Assembly (NCBI RefSeq): GCF_000503895.1
Contig: NC_022997.1
Coordinates: 2,252,501 to 2,316,500, forward strand
Origin: Hyphomicrobium nitrativorans NL23
Lineage (GTDB): Bacteria; Pseudomonadota; Alphaproteobacteria; Rhizobiales; Hyphomicrobiaceae
Reading direction: 5' to 3'
Length of the DNA: 64,000 bases
The translations under genes were made by a program, and so were the position numbers. Positions 27,890 through 38,705 of this stretch are shown piece after piece. The notes beneath the pieces are model-generated. The model was given only the letters and a program-made list of their open reading frames with translations, had not been told where the DNA came from and did no database searches. Within the stretch, counting starts at the first letter, position 1; each line of letters starts with the position of its first letter.

Positions 27890-27936
27890 GTCGTGAACTC
27901 ATCGATATCCCATCCATTTATGAGTTCACGACCTAA
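27886..27936. repeat. 17-bp perfect inverted repeat with 17-nt spacer
   Basis: TTAGGTCGTGAACTCAT (27886-27902) is perfectly repeated in inverse at 27920-27936. The left arm contains the coq10 stop codon. No T-run follows on either strand (CTCGAAAAAAAGCC to the right), so it is not a classical terminator. It may be a dispersed palindromic element, an attenuator or a 3'-end RNA structure. Confidence 0.85.
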
Positions 27937-28003
27937 CTCTCGAAAAAAAGCCTGACTTCTCCCTTATCCTCGTTCACGTCTTGGGCTGTCGAGGGGAACG
28001 GGA

Positions 28004-28294
28004 ATGAAATTCTTTCATAGCTGTGTGATGATGGCCGCTCTCGCCGCTCCGGCAATTGCGCACGGCGCGTCGCTGGAGCCGCCTGCGGATTTCGACGAAG
28101 CCGCATGGCAGGCGGAATGGGACGCACACGATACGGATCGCGATGGCCGTCTGAGCCGCGAGGAGGCGGTTGCCGGAAATCCGAACGTCGCTGAAATCTT
28201 CGATGAGATCGACGCGAATGGCGACGGCTACATCAGCCCGGAGGAAGACAAGGCGATGCTCTGGCGCGCGCAGCAGAAAGACGCGCTCAGGTGA
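28004..28294 (+). CDS. secreted EF-hand calcium-binding protein
   Basis: A 96-residue protein with a signal peptide (MKFFHSCVMMAALAAPAIAHG) and two EF-hand loops: DTDRDGRLSREE (residues 43-54) and DANGDGYISPEE (residues 70-81), both with the 1-3-5-7-9-12 ligand pattern. It is probably a periplasmic calcium-binding protein; its partner is unknown. It follows the large palindrome and is convergent with pncC. Confidence 0.82.
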   Translation: MKFFHSCVMMAALAAPAIAHGASLEPPADFDEAAWQAEWDAHDTDRDGRLSREEAVAGNPNVAEIFDEIDANGDGYISPEEDKAMLWRAQQKDALR

Positions 28295-28367
28295 GTGATC
28301 GCCTTGTCGCGATTGCGAGCCCTTTCGCGTGCGTGAGCTTGGCGGAATCGAGATCGGCGCTCGCGTT

Positions 28368-28865
28368 CTACGTGCGCAGCGATCGGCCGAGGAGCGCAAG
28401 CGCTTCCGCGACCGTCTTCTCGCGAATGGCCGAGCGGGTCCGGTCCTGCCCAAGGCGCAGCTCCAGCGTCTGCGTCGGCCGTCCGCGAAAGGCGTGGCCG
28501 AGATAAACCAACCCGACCGGCTTATCGGCCGAGCCGCCGCCCGGTCCGGCAATGCCGGTGACAGACAGCGTCACATCCGCGGCCGAGCACCGGAGCGCGC
28601 CGTTGGCCATCGCTTCGGCCGTCTCCGCGCTCACCGCGCCATACCGCAGCAGGGTTTCGAGATCCACGCCGAGCTGCCCGATTTTCGCGGCGTTGGTGTA
28701 GGTGACAAAGCCGCGCTCGAATACATCCGATGCGCCCGCCACCTCGGTGAATAGCGCGGCGATGAGCCCGCCCGTACAACTCTCAGCGGTGGCAAGCTTG
28801 AGCCCCTGCGCGCGCAGATCCGAGATCAGCCGCTCCGCTACCGGGACGAGATCGGGGAGAACCAT
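28368..28865 (-). CDS. pncC: CinA C-terminal domain protein (NMN amidohydrolase PncC)
   Basis: A 165-residue stand-alone CinA C-terminal domain. Motifs TAESCTGGLIAA, GFVTYTNAAK, GAVSAETAEAMA and SVTGIAGPGG are typical. Members deamidate nicotinamide mononucleotide in pyridine nucleotide salvage. The start at 28865 (MVLPDLV) gives the family length; the frame is open further upstream into the marR region without similarity. Confidence 0.92.
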   Translation of the reverse strand: MVLPDLVPVAERLISDLRAQGLKLATAESCTGGLIAALFTEVAGASDVFERGFVTYTNAAKIGQLGVDLETLLRYGAVSAETAEAMANGALRCSAADVTLSVTGIAGPGGGSADKPVGLVYLGHAFRGRPTQTLELRLGQDRTRSAIREKTVAEALALLGRSLRT

Positions 28866-28951
28866 GCGAGTTGCTCCGCGCAAAAGCCGAAATGCCTGAG
28901 GGCGAGCCTTGCGGCACGCCCCCGAACAAATAACCGAGAATTTTGGGCCCG

Positions 28952-29449
28952 TCAGTCGGCGATCAGCTTTTCCGCCGTGCGGAGCAGGTCGTCGAGCTTG
29001 GCGCGGGTATCGACACCCATCACGGCGACCGAGCGCGCCTGAGCGCCCTGCCAAACAGGATAGGCATCCTTGAGCGTGATCTGACCTTTGGCCGTCAGAT
29101 GCAGACCGCGCCCACGCCGGCCGGCTGGCGGATCCATGATGATCAGGCCGAGCGCCAGCAGGCGCTTCAAGTTCCGGGAGAGCGTCGACTTTTCGATATC
29201 GAGTTCGTGGCCGATCTCGACCGCCGTGATGCCGTCGCGCGAGGCGAGCTGGGCAAGCAGCGTGTACTGGCTGGCCGTGATGCCGAGCGGGCGCATCGCA
29301 TCGTCGTAGAGGCGCGTGATGATGCGCGAAAGCTGGCGCACGCGGGTTGCGAGACAGGTTGCCGACGTCGTCTCGGCAATCTCGGAAATGTTGGCCGTAG
29401 CGGCGTGGTCCGTCACCGGACGCTCGAGCGTGTGGGTCATCAGGTTCAT
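28952..29449 (-). CDS. MarR-family transcriptional regulator
   Basis: A 165-residue winged-helix protein. The core LGITASQYTLLAQLASRDGI, then IGHELDIEKSTLSRNLKRL (recognition helix) and PAGRRGRGLHLTAKG (wing) identify a MarR regulator. The ligand and targets are unknown. It is 86 nt upstream of pncC on the same strand. Confidence 0.9.
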   Translation of the reverse strand: MNLMTHTLERPVTDHAATANISEIAETTSATCLATRVRQLSRIITRLYDDAMRPLGITASQYTLLAQLASRDGITAVEIGHELDIEKSTLSRNLKRLLALGLIIMDPPAGRRGRGLHLTAKGQITLKDAYPVWQGAQARSVAVMGVDTRAKLDDLLRTAEKLIAD

Positions 29450-29614
29450 GGACGTGGCCCCTGGTAAAGCTTAGTGCATCGCTTGTTGCATCGCTTTTGG
29501 CATACAACCACCTAGGCAATTTGATGCCGCGATTCTGGGAGGGGGGTCAACGCGAACCGGGTCAGCCGGTGAGGAAAATCCGCTGTGCGGTGCGTCATGT
29601 GCGACGAGCATAAG

Positions 29615-30805
29615 TCAGGCGGGCATCAGCACTGTGGCAGCCGCCATCGCCGCGAGTCCCTCACCGCGGCCCGTGAAGCCGAGCCGTTCCGTCGTAGTCG
29701 CCTTGACGCTGACGCGCGCCACGTCGAGCCCTAGAATCTCGGCTACGCGGCCGCGGATGGCGTCGCGATGGGGACCGATGCGTGGCGTTTCGCACAGGAT
29801 CGTCAGGTCCACGTTGACGATGCGTCCGCCGCGTGTGGCTACGCGCTGGGCCGCATCGGCGAGGAAGATATGCGACGCCGCGCCTTTCCACCTCGGGTCG
29901 GACGGTGGGAAATGCTGGCCGATGTCTCCTTCGCCGATCGCGCCGAGCAGCGCGTCCGTCAGAGCATGCAGCGGCGCGTCGCCGTCCGAATGGGCCGAGA
30001 GCCCCTTGTCGTGCGCGATCCGCACGCCGCCGACCCAGACGTGATCTCCCTCGCAGAAGGCATGGACGTCGAAGCCGGTGCCTGTCCGCGTTTCGAGACG
30101 CGGTTCGTTGGATCGAAGCAGATTCTCGGCCATGGCCAGATCCTCCTGCGTGGTGATCTTGAAATTCCGCCGTGGGCTCGCGACGAGGGCCACGCCGAGC
30201 CCGGCCCATTCCGCCAGGGCTGCGTCGTCCGTGAAATCGTCACGCCCGTCGGCGGCCGCGCGGGCGTGCGCGGCGCGGATGAGGGCGAAGCGGAAGCCCT
30301 GCGGCGTCTGCGCCTGCCAGAGGCCATTGCGCGAGAGCGTATCGGAGACGGTGCCGTCGCCATGCGCACGCTTCAGGGTGTCGGCCACCGGCTGCGCGGC
30401 AAGTGCCCCCTCGTGATTGCGGAGCGCATCGAGCACACCCTGGATGGTGTCCGGGGACACCAAGGGCCGGGCGGCGTCGTGGATCAGCACGAGGTCCGGG
30501 GCGTCGGCCGAGAGCGCTTCAAGCCCGAGACGCACCGACTCTTGCCGTGTCGCACCGCCGATGACAGGCGCAAGCAGGCGGTCGGGCGCCAGCCGCACGC
30601 AATCGGCATAAAGCTCCGCATCGTCGGGATGAATGACGACGGCAATGCGCTGGATTTCCGGAACGGCGTGAAAGGCCGCGATGGCGTGCGTAAGCACCGG
30701 CCGGCCCGCAAGCGGCGCATATTGCTTGGGCGGGAGGCCTGAGCCGCTGGCCCGGGATCCCCGGCCGGCGGCAACGATCAAGGCGGCTGCTGTCACGAGA
30801 GGCAT
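29615..30805 (-). CDS. ispDF: bifunctional IspD/IspF (MEP cytidylyltransferase / MECDP synthase)
   Basis: A 396-residue fusion carrying two steps of the MEP isoprenoid pathway. The IspD half (residues 1-230) has [21 protein letters not shown] and HDAARPLV. The IspF half (from about residue 238) has GTGFDVHAF, the metal ligands in [20 protein letters not shown] and the end [14 protein letters not shown]. The fusion is typical of alphaproteobacteria. It is divergent from dusB. Confidence 0.96.
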   Translation of the reverse strand: MPLVTAAALIVAAGRGSRASGSGLPPKQYAPLAGRPVLTHAIAAFHAVPEIQRIAVVIHPDDAELYADCVRLAPDRLLAPVIGGATRQESVRLGLEALSADAPDLVLIHDAARPLVSPDTIQGVLDALRNHEGALAAQPVADTLKRAHGDGTVSDTLSRNGLWQAQTPQGFRFALIRAAHARAAADGRDDFTDDAALAEWAGLGVALVASPRRNFKITTQEDLAMAENLLRSNEPRLETRTGTGFDVHAFCEGDHVWVGGVRIAHDKGLSAHSDGDAPLHALTDALLGAIGEGDIGQHFPPSDPRWKGAASHIFLADAAQRVATRGGRIVNVDLTILCETPRIGPHRDAIRGRVAEILGLDVARVSVKATTTERLGFTGRGEGLAAMAAATVLMPA

Positions 30806-30901
30806 CCAGGCTGAACGGCGATGGCTTGGGACTTAGCCTCGACGCGGCAATTGGGCAATCGCCGGCCCGCGCTTCGCGCTTGCGCCGGAGGGGAGGCCGA
30901 C

Positions 30902-30953
30902 ATATTGTGCCTAAATCCAAGGCACACAATATTCGTGCCCAACTTATAGGCAA
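30902..30953 (+). promoter_or_regulatory. two tandem NtrC-type binding sites upstream of dusB-ntrBC
   Basis: Site 1 is TGC-N11-GCA at 30908-30924, embedded in a larger inverted repeat (ATATTGTGCC at 30902-30911 and GGCACACAATAT at 30921-30932). Site 2 is TGC-N11-GCA at 30936-30952 (GTGCC, 9 nt, GGCA). Their centres are 28 bp apart and the second ends 18 nt before the dusB GTG start. TGC-N11-GCA is the core of the enterobacterial NtrC consensus, so the operon is probably autoregulated by NtrC; binding is inferred. Confidence 0.55.
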
Positions 30954-30970
30954 GACGAGACCTTTCGCCT

Positions 30971-31984
30971 GTGACACGCCTTCAAATCGGCTCACAAGCC
31001 ATTGCCAACAATGTCTTTCTCGCTCCGATGACCGGGGTGAGCGACTTGCCGTTCCGCCGCTTGGCTCATGCGCACGGGGCGGGGCTCGTCGTCTCCGAAA
31101 TGGTGGCGAGCGCCGAATTGGTCGCGAGCCGCAGCGACGTCCTGAAGCGCGCCGAGGGCGAGGGATTGACGCCTTTTGTCATACAACTCGTCGGTTGCGA
31201 GCCGCGCTGGATGGCAGAGGGCGCGCGGATCGCGGAAGCAAAGGGCGCCGACATCGTCGATATCAACATGGGCTGCCCCTCCCGTGAGGTGACAGGCAAA
31301 GCCTCGGGCTCGGCGCTGATGCGCGATCTCGACCACGCGCTCGCGCTGATCGAGGCGGTCGTTGGTGCCGTCACGGTGCCCGTCACGCTCAAGATGCGGC
31401 TCGGATGGGACGATCGCTCGCGCAACGCGCCGGAGCTCGCGCGGCGCGCCGAGGCGGCCGGCATCCAACTCCTCACGGTGCACGGGCGCACGCGCCAGCA
31501 GTTCTTCAAAGGCGAGGCCGATTGGACGGCCGTCCGCGCTGTCAAGGAGGCCGTTTCGATCCCGGTGATCGTGAACGGCGACATCGCGAGCGTTGCGGAC
31601 GCCCGCACCGCGCTCTCAGCTTCCGGCGCTGACGGCGTCATGATCGGGCGCGGGGCCTATGGCGCGCCTTGGCTTCCGGGGCAGATCGCAGCGGCGCTCG
31701 CAGATGGCGCGCTCGAAACGACGGCGCTGCCGCTCGCTGAGCAGGCGCGCATCGCGCGCGGCCATGTCGAAGCGATGCTCACCCACTACGGCGAGTTCCT
31801 GGGCCTTCGCAACGCGCGCAAGCATATCGGCTGGTATCTGGAAACGAGCGGGCATCGCACCGAAACGCTCAAGACGTGGCGGAGGCGGTTGTGCACGGAG
31901 GACGACGCCGTGCGCGCGCTCGAATTTCTCGATGCGTTCTACAGCGACCGATCCGATGAGGATGTGCTGGAGAACGCGGCGTGA
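30971..31984 (+). CDS. dusB: tRNA-dihydrouridine synthase DusB (NifR3)
   Basis: A 337-residue flavoprotein that reduces uridines in the tRNA D-loop. It has [15 protein letters not shown] at the start, the catalytic cysteine in [20 protein letters not shown], the phosphate-binding [11 protein letters not shown] and GRGAYGAPW. The start codon is GTG at 30971. As in other alphaproteobacteria it is the first gene of the ntr operon (nifR3), and its stop overlaps the GTG of ntrB (GTGA). Confidence 0.95.
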   Translation: MTRLQIGSQAIANNVFLAPMTGVSDLPFRRLAHAHGAGLVVSEMVASAELVASRSDVLKRAEGEGLTPFVIQLVGCEPRWMAEGARIAEAKGADIVDINMGCPSREVTGKASGSALMRDLDHALALIEAVVGAVTVPVTLKMRLGWDDRSRNAPELARRAEAAGIQLLTVHGRTRQQFFKGEADWTAVRAVKEAVSIPVIVNGDIASVADARTALSASGADGVMIGRGAYGAPWLPGQIAAALADGALETTALPLAEQARIARGHVEAMLTHYGEFLGLRNARKHIGWYLETSGHRTETLKTWRRRLCTEDDAVRALEFLDAFYSDRSDEDVLENAA

Positions 31985-33158
31985 TCAAGAAAGCAGCAGA
32001 GCGCAGCCAAGCAGCGCCCCTCCGCAAGCCCGCGCTCGATCACGAGTTGCTCCTGGGCTCGCTTCCCCACCCCATCCTCGTCGTCGGCGAGGAGAACCAG
32101 ATCGTTTACGTGAATGCGGCGGCCGAAGCGTTCCTGTCGATGAGCACGGCGTTGCTGCTCCGGATGCGCTTGGACGACATCATGGCGTTCGGGTGTCCGC
32201 TGCTCTCGTTGGTCGATCAGGTGCGCGAAAGCGGATCGACCGTGAACGAATACGGCATTGAGCTTGGCAGTCCGAAGTTTCCGAGCCCGCGGCTTGTCGA
32301 TGTGTTCTCCGGCCCCATCAGCGAGGCCGAGCCTCTCATTGTCGTGATGCTTCAGCAGCGCACCATGGCGCACATGATCGAGCGCCAGTTGACCCATAGA
32401 GCGGCGGCCCGCTCCGTATCGGGCATGGCCTCTGTCCTCGCGCACGAAATCAAGAATCCACTGTCGGGCATCAAGGGTGCCGCCCAGCTTCTTGAGCAGA
32501 GCCTGTCGGACGAGGATCGCGTGCTGTCGCAGCTCATATGCTCGGAGACGGAGCGTATCCGAAATCTCGTGGACCGCATGGAGGTGTTCGGCGACGAGCG
32601 CCCGCTGGCGAAGGAGCCGGTCAACATCCACGACGTTCTGAACCACGTGCGCCGGCTGGCCGAATCCGGCTTCGCGCGCGGCGTGCGCTTCATCGAGGAT
32701 TACGATCCCTCGCTCCCGCCCGTGCCCGGCAATCGCGACAAGCTCGTGCAGGCGTTCCTCAACCTGATCAAGAACGCGACAGAAGCGCTCGGCGACGGCA
32801 ACAGCGAGGGGCGCATCGTCATGCAGACGTCGTTTCGTCCGGGCGTCCGGCTCTCTGTGCCCGGCACCGACACGCGCATCAGTCTGCCGCTCATGATCCA
32901 GATCGAGGACAACGGGAGCGGCGTGCCCGACCACCTACGTCCGCATCTTTTCGATCCCTTCGTGACCACCAAGCACAACGGCACCGGGCTCGGCCTCGCC
33001 CTCGTCGCCAAGATCATCGGCGATCACGGCGGCATCATCGAGTGCGACAGCGAGGCCAACCGCACGATGTTTCGCGTCCTTCTTCCGATGCAGGACCGCG
33101 CCCACCACGACAGCCGTCCCCTTCATCATCGGCCCATTCCAGCGAACGACAGGAGAGC

Positions 33159-33162
<4 letters not shown>
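31981..33162 (+). CDS. ntrB: nitrogen regulation sensor histidine kinase NtrB
   Basis: A 393-residue cytoplasmic kinase/phosphatase that responds to nitrogen status through PII. It has an N-terminal PAS domain (residues 20-120, [20 protein letters not shown]), the dimerisation/phosphotransfer helix [19 protein letters not shown] with the phospho-His near residue 154, the N-box [10 protein letters not shown], and the G-boxes DNGSGVPD and GTGLGLALV. The start is GTG at 31981 overlapping dusB by 4 nt. It overlaps ntrC by 4 nt as well, so dusB-ntrB-ntrC is one coupled operon. Confidence 0.96.
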
Positions 33163-34613
<1,451 letters not shown>

Positions 34614-34919
34614 GCGGGCGAAGGGAGCGTTCTCCGCTCTGCAACACGACTTGTGCCGTTCGGTGTGGAAACGGCGTTACATTCGCGCAATTCCCACGTG
34701 GCAACACTGCACAGTGGATGGCTATGCCGCACCGTTGCGTCGCAAGAATGTCACAGTTAGGGTGTCTCAATTACCCCTGAACAGCGTGCGCCGATCCATG
34801 GCGCCCCTCGACGTTGCGAAGAAACCGCGCCGCTCACGAAATCCGTGCTCGGAGAGTGACATGCGTGCGGATACTCGGACGGCGGCGGTCGGATTTCTTG
34901 GGTCAAGGACAGAAGACAC
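34614..34919 (+). other. ntrC-ntrY intergenic region, no gene seen
   Basis: This 306-nt gap separates the ntrBC and ntrYX parts. No protein-like frame, strong hairpin terminator or TGC-N11-GCA site was found. A frame that runs into ntrY (from 34651) has no family-like features. The gap probably carries a separate ntrYX promoter. Confidence 0.5.
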
Positions 34920-37208
34920 ATGGCCGGAACTGGCTCACCTGAGAAAGCGGCGTGGACGGGCACCGCGGCATCGCCTCTCGACCTGACGGACCGCGCCTTC
35001 TGGACCGGCCTCGTCATCGTCATCCTCTCGATTATCGCGGCGCTGGCGACGTACCTGATCCTGACCGGCCTCACGCCCATCGCCCCGCGCGACGAGATCG
35101 TCGTCGGCGCGCTGTTGCTGAACCTCCTGCTCATCGCCGCGATGATCGTCGTCATCGCGTGGCAGGGCTACGGCATGTGGCGGGCGTGGCGCGCGAAGCT
35201 CGCGGGCGCGCGGCTGCATGTCCGCATCGTGCTGCTGTTCTCGATCATCGCGGCGCTTCCGGCGGTGGTGCTCGCGGCGGCGGCGACGACGACGTTCTCC
35301 CGCTCGCTCGATGGCTGGTTCTCCACCCGCACGCGGGCGATCGTCGACAACTCGATGGAAGTCGCGCAGGCTTATGTCGATGAGCACAGGCAACTTATCC
35401 GTACCGACCTCGTGAACATGGTGCGCGACATCGATGCCTCCGCCGACAACATCCCCGGCGATACGGAAGCGTTCCGTCAGCACGTGATGGCCCAGGCCGC
35501 GCTGCGCGACCTTCCGACCGCCTACGTGCTCGACGGCGAGGGCAATCCCGTCGTCAAAGCGCTCGAAAACGACGCCATGCCGCTCGCGCCGGTGCCCATT
35601 TTCTATTTGCGGCAGGCCGACACCGGCCAGGTTGCGATGTTTACGCCGACAGGCACCGCCCAGGTCGCCGCCATCGCCAAGCTCAATCGCTACGACGACC
35701 GCTTCCTCTACGTGACGCGCACGCTGAGCCCCAAGGTCATGGGGCATCTCACGGAAACGGCGGAGACGGTCGACGAGTACAATCAACTCAGACGCGCGCG
35801 CGGCGGACTGAGGCTCGCGCACGCGCTGATCTACACGATGATTTCCATGACCGCGCTCTTGGCGGCCATCTGGGTGGGGCTCTGGTTTGCGGGCCGCTTC
35901 GTCGCGCCGATCCGCCGCCTGATCGCGGCCGCCCAGCAGGTCTCTCAGGGCAATCTCGCGGTGGAACTGCCCGAGCGGCGCGGAGAGGGCGATCTCCGGC
36001 GCCTCTCCAACACGTTCAACACCATGACGCGCGAAATCAAGAGCCAGCGCGACGCGCTCGTCACCGCCAACGAGCAATTGCTCGACCGCCGCCGCTTCAT
36101 GGAAGCCGTGCTGTCGGGCGTGTCGGCAGGTGTCATCGGTCTCGACAGCCACGACCGCATCACGCTCGTCAGCCGTGCCGCCGAGCAGCTTCTGGCAACC
36201 ACCGAAGCCGAACTCGTCAACAAAAAGCTGATCGACGTGCTGCCGATGCTGGCTCCCGCCCTCGAACGGCGCGAGGAACCGGGCGCGAAATCGCGCGGCG
36301 TGCAAGAGGTCGCCGTCACCATCGGCGAGGAAGAGCGTATTTTCGCAGTCCGCGTGACGCGCGAGAAGGAAGGGCCGGGCGAGGTCGGATCGGTTGTCAC
36401 GTTCGACGACATCACCGAGCTCGTGTCCGCGCAGCGCACGTCCGCCTGGGCCGATGTCGCGCGCCGCATCGCGCATGAGATCAAGAACCCGCTGACGCCG
36501 ATTATCCTCTCGGCCGAACGCATCCGCCGCAAATATGGCCGCGTCATCACCGAGGACCGCGAGACGTTCGACAAGCTCACCGCGACGATCGAGCGGCAGG
36601 CGGGCGACATCAAGACGATGGTGGACGAGTTCGCGTCGTTCGCGCGCATTCCGAAGCCCGTCATGGAGCACGGTGATCTGCGCGACGCCGTGCAGGATCC
36701 CGTGATCCTGTTCCGCGAAAGCCATGGCAGCGTCATCTATACGCTCAAGATGCCGGACACGCCGCTGCATGGTTCGTTCGACCGCCGTCTCCTGACGCAA
36801 GCGCTGACCAATCTCGTCAAGAACGCGACGGAGGCGGTGGAGAGCGCGGCCGAAACGGAACCTGGGCGCGAAGGACGCGTCGAGGTGGAGCTTCGCCGCG
36901 ACGCCGAGCGCATCGCAATTTCCGTGACCGATAACGGCCCGGGATTGCCGAAGCATAACCGCGCCCGCCTGCTCGAACCCTACGTCACGACGAAGGGACA
37001 CAAGGGCACGGGATTGGGCCTTGCCATTGTTCAAAAGATCATCGACCAGCATGACGGCACGCTGATCTTCGAAGACGCGGAGCCTGCGCCCGGCCGACCC
37101 ACGGGGGCCTGCGTCACGCTTTCGCTGCCGCTTTCGATCCTGACCGATGTGGCAAGATCGGGAGACGCGAGCGGCGTGCCGAAACGCGCGGCGAGCGGCG
37201 ACATCTGA
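34920..37208 (+). CDS. ntrY: sensor histidine kinase NtrY
   Basis: A 762-residue membrane kinase. Three membrane segments lie at about residues 27-51, 60-81 and 101-126, a periplasmic region follows, and a fourth segment at about 300-323 leads into a HAMP domain, a PAS domain (LSGVSAGVIGLDSHDRI), the HisKA helix [20 protein letters not shown] with the phospho-His near residue 519, and the HATPase with NLVKNATEAV, DNGPGLPK and GTGLGLAIVQ. With NtrX it senses redox or oxygen and nitrogen-related signals in alphaproteobacteria. NtrX follows 51 nt downstream. Confidence 0.95.
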   Translation: MAGTGSPEKAAWTGTAASPLDLTDRAFWTGLVIVILSIIAALATYLILTGLTPIAPRDEIVVGALLLNLLLIAAMIVVIAWQGYGMWRAWRAKLAGARLHVRIVLLFSIIAALPAVVLAAAATTTFSRSLDGWFSTRTRAIVDNSMEVAQAYVDEHRQLIRTDLVNMVRDIDASADNIPGDTEAFRQHVMAQAALRDLPTAYVLDGEGNPVVKALENDAMPLAPVPIFYLRQADTGQVAMFTPTGTAQVAAIAKLNRYDDRFLYVTRTLSPKVMGHLTETAETVDEYNQLRRARGGLRLAHALIYTMISMTALLAAIWVGLWFAGRFVAPIRRLIAAAQQVSQGNLAVELPERRGEGDLRRLSNTFNTMTREIKSQRDALVTANEQLLDRRRFMEAVLSGVSAGVIGLDSHDRITLVSRAAEQLLATTEAELVNKKLIDVLPMLAPALERREEPGAKSRGVQEVAVTIGEEERIFAVRVTREKEGPGEVGSVVTFDDITELVSAQRTSAWADVARRIAHEIKNPLTPIILSAERIRRKYGRVITEDRETFDKLTATIERQAGDIKTMVDEFASFARIPKPVMEHGDLRDAVQDPVILFRESHGSVIYTLKMPDTPLHGSFDRRLLTQALTNLVKNATEAVESAAETEPGREGRVEVELRRDAERIAISVTDNGPGLPKHNRARLLEPYVTTKGHKGTGLGLAIVQKIIDQHDGTLIFEDAEPAPGRPTGACVTLSLPLSILTDVARSGDASGVPKRAASGDI

Positions 37209-37259
37209 CACGATATATCGATTGCAAAACGTACGACGGATCCTTGAGGAGTTTGAGAG

Positions 37260-38657
37260 ATGGCTGCAGACATCCTGATCGTCGATGACGAAGCCGACAT
37301 TCGGGAGCTCGTATCGGGCATCCTGGAGGACGAGGGGCATCGCACGCGGCTGGCCCGCGACAGCGACGAGGCGCTGCGCATCATCGAGGAGCGCCGCCCG
37401 CAACTCGTCATTCTCGACATCTGGCTGCAGGGCAGCCGCCTCGACGGCCTCGAAGTGCTCTCCGTCATCAAGCGGACCTATCCCGAGCTGCCTGTCGTGA
37501 TCATTTCCGGCCACGGCAACGTCGAGACCGCCGTCACCGCGATCAAGCGCGGCGCGTACGACTACATCGAAAAGCCGTTCAAGGCCGACCGGCTCGTACT
37601 CGTCACGCTGCGCGCGCTCGAAGCCTCGTCCCTCAAGCGCGAGGTGCGCGAACTCAAGGAGCGTTCGACCGTCTCCGCCGAGATGATCGGCAAGTCGCCC
37701 GCCATCAATCAGCTCAAAGGCGCCATCGACCGTCTCGCGCCCACCAACAGCCGCATCCTGATCCGTGGCGCGTCGGGGGCGGGCAAGGAGCTGGCCGCGC
37801 GCCTGCTGCATCAGAAATCGCACCGCGCGGACGGGCCCTTCATCGTGCTCAACGCCGCCTCCATGGCGCCCGACCGCGTCGAGGAAGAATTGTTCGGCAC
37901 AGAGGATCGCTCGGGCGGCCCGCGCAAGGTCGGCGCCCTCGAAGAAGCGCACGGCGGCACGCTCTACATCGACGAAGTGGCCGACATGCCGATCGAGACG
38001 CAGGGCAAGGTGCTGCGCGTCCTCGTCGAGCAGAAGTTCCAGCGCATCGGCGGCGCGCAGAAAGTATCGGTGGATGTCCGTATCGTGTCGTCGACGAGCC
38101 GCGATCTCGAACGCGACATGAGCGAGGGCCGCTTCCGCGAGGATCTCTATCACCGGCTCAACGTCGTGCCGCTGCGCGTGCCGGGCCTGCCCGAGCGCCG
38201 CGAGGACATTCCCGATCTCATCCAGTATTTTGTGAGCCAACTCGCGCACGCGTCCGGTCTCGCGCCGCGCCGCATCGGCGAAGACGCCATTGCCGTGCTT
38301 CAGGCCCACGACTGGCCTGGCAACGTCCGTGAGCTTCGCAACAACATCGAGCGGCTGATGATCCTCGCCGGCGGCGATCCTTCGACCGTCATCACCGCCG
38401 ACATGCTGCCCGACGAGATCGGCTCGAACGTGCCGCTGCCCGTCAACGGCGGCGCGGAGCACCTTATGAGCCTGCCGCTGCGCGAAGCGCGTGAGATCTT
38501 CGAGCGCGAGTATCTCCTGGCGCAGATCAACCGCTTCGGCGGCAACATCTCGCGCACGGCCGAGTTCGTGGGCATGGAGCGCTCGGCGCTTCACCGCAAG
38601 TTGCGCGCGCTCGGCGTCTCGTCGGATCAGCGCGGCAGCGAACTCAAGATCGGCTGA
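37260..38657 (+). CDS. ntrX: response regulator NtrX (AAA+, no GAFTGA)
   Basis: A 465-residue NtrC-family regulator. The receiver has VDDEADIRELV and the phosphoacceptor in LVILDIWLQGSRLDG; the AAA+ domain has Walker A GASGAGKE (near residue 170), Walker B GGTLYIDEVADM and [20 protein letters not shown]; the C terminus has a Fis-type helix-turn-helix (GNISRTAEFVGMERSAL). At the L1 position NtrC has GAFTGA, but here the sequence is FGTEDRSGGPRKVG, so contact with sigma-54 is unlikely. This is known for rhizobial NtrX, which probably works with sigma-70. Confidence 0.95.
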   Translation: MAADILIVDDEADIRELVSGILEDEGHRTRLARDSDEALRIIEERRPQLVILDIWLQGSRLDGLEVLSVIKRTYPELPVVIISGHGNVETAVTAIKRGAYDYIEKPFKADRLVLVTLRALEASSLKREVRELKERSTVSAEMIGKSPAINQLKGAIDRLAPTNSRILIRGASGAGKELAARLLHQKSHRADGPFIVLNAASMAPDRVEEELFGTEDRSGGPRKVGALEEAHGGTLYIDEVADMPIETQGKVLRVLVEQKFQRIGGAQKVSVDVRIVSSTSRDLERDMSEGRFREDLYHRLNVVPLRVPGLPERREDIPDLIQYFVSQLAHASGLAPRRIGEDAIAVLQAHDWPGNVRELRNNIERLMILAGGDPSTVITADMLPDEIGSNVPLPVNGGAEHLMSLPLREAREIFEREYLLAQINRFGGNISRTAEFVGMERSALHRKLRALGVSSDQRGSELKIG

Positions 38658-38705
38658 TCGGCCCAAAGCTCAAAGACGAGTGCAAAGACGAGTGCGGGGG
38701 AAGGC

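Noticed and set aside
27886-27936. The palindrome as a rho-independent terminator
   Set aside because: Neither strand has a T-run after the stem; on the right side the next bases are CTCGAAAAAAA.
34614-34919. NtrC-type sites in the ntrC-ntrY gap
   Set aside because: Several TGC triplets occur but none has GCA after 11 nt.
34935-38666. A very long minus-strand open frame (over 1200 codons) opposite ntrY and ntrX
   Set aside because: It mirrors the codon structure of ntrY and ntrX, runs through an intergenic gap, is rich in Arg/Asp/His/Val as antisense frames in GC-rich DNA are, and has no recognisable domain.
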